From contig JAEEOK010000126.1 in assembly GCA_016284235.1 (NCBI GenBank), positions 1 through 33,587 on the forward strand: a stretch of 33,587 nt of DNA, written 5' to 3'. The notes under the pieces are model-generated. The model was given only the letters and a program-made list of their open reading frames with translations. It did no database searches and was not told the origin of the DNA. The translations under genes and the position numbers were made by a program. This DNA is from Succinivibrionaceae bacterium (lineage in GTDB: Bacteria; Pseudomonadota; Gammaproteobacteria; Enterobacterales; Succinivibrionaceae). Of the stretch, positions 33,478 through 33,587 are shown piece by piece; position 1 is the first letter of the stretch; every line of letters starts with the position of its first letter.

Positions 33478-33587
33478 GGCTCTCCATAAAAATAAGTTGG
33501 AAATAATCATTAATCTTATTTCGAAATATCAATAATCTTTAGAAAGAAATATTCATCATCGTTGAATCCATATGCCTTTCTTCTCAT
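33478..33587 (-). mobile_element. ISL3-family insertion sequence, partial, right-edge copy
   Basis: Outer end begins GGCTCTCCATAAAAATAAG at 33478 (terminal inverted repeat, GG tip as in ISL3 elements). Bases 33489-33587 match 283-381 in inverted orientation at 96 of 99 positions. The rest of the element is outside the window, so a target duplication cannot be checked. Confidence 0.8.
33516..33587 (-). CDS. ISL3-family transposase, last 23 residues (cut by window edge)
   Basis: Minus-strand frame MRRKAYGFNDDEYFFLKI followed by IDISK and a TAA at 33516-33518. It is identical to the end of the left-edge transposase except for one Ile-to-Phe change. It carries only the (K/R)RxAYGF tail of the DDE domain, so nothing can be said about activity. 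Confidence 0.8.
   Translation of the reverse strand: MRRKAYGFNDDEYFFLKIIDISK

Overview
The window looks like a chromosomal fragment of an AT-leaning, host-associated anaerobic gammaproteobacterium, perhaps of the Succinivibrionaceae type. This is inferred from Gram-negative hallmarks (an alpha-2-macroglobulin/penicillin-binding protein 1C pair, Sec and lipoprotein signals) combined with gut-type families (DUF285/BspA-like repeats, AAA-ATPase-like/PD-(D/E)XK proteins, ISL3 and IS1634-like transposases). No rRNA or other taxonomic marker is present, so the assignment is only a suggestion. No tRNA, rRNA or CRISPR array was found.

Layout. Both edges lie inside inverted copies of one ISL3-family insertion sequence (1-381 and 33478-33587), with their transposase 3' ends facing inward. 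From 0.8 to 4.5 kb, three minus-strand genes encode exported products: a small secreted protein, a GH13 alpha-amylase lipoprotein with its own terminator, and a DUF285 repeat protein. From 5.2 to 12.6 kb a two-gene operon encodes a periplasmic alpha-2-macroglobulin that has lost its thioester motif and PbpC, overlapping as TAATG. From 12.8 to 16.8 kb there are small exported or membrane proteins (one is an exported zinc-ribbon protein, another resembles the secreted protein at 0.8 kb) and an AGE-family sugar epimerase/isomerase.

The most interesting block is 17.07-26.16 kb. It is visibly more AT-rich than the A2M/pbpC region. A 1791-residue protein (small beta-barrel, TPR arrays with an internal ~195-residue duplication, beta-sandwich, C-terminal STAND/AAA NTPase) is followed after 2 nt by a 622-residue protein (STAND/AAA NTPase, HEPN-like domain with an R-x4-H motif, C-terminal beta-barrel). 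Next comes an AAA-ATPase-like/PD-(D/E)XK protein broken by one in-frame TGA. This resembles a conflict/defence island, and the two-NTPase operon is the best candidate for an undescribed system. That function is inferred from architecture, not shown.

From 26.4 to 30.8 kb a large minus-strand cyclic-di-GMP protein carries PAS, a degenerate GGDEF, EAL, four tandem PAS-like modules and an intact GGDEF. From 31.4 to 33.2 kb lies an unrecognised 610-residue protein with an internal duplication. It is followed by a decayed IS1634-like transposase remnant and the second ISL3 copy.
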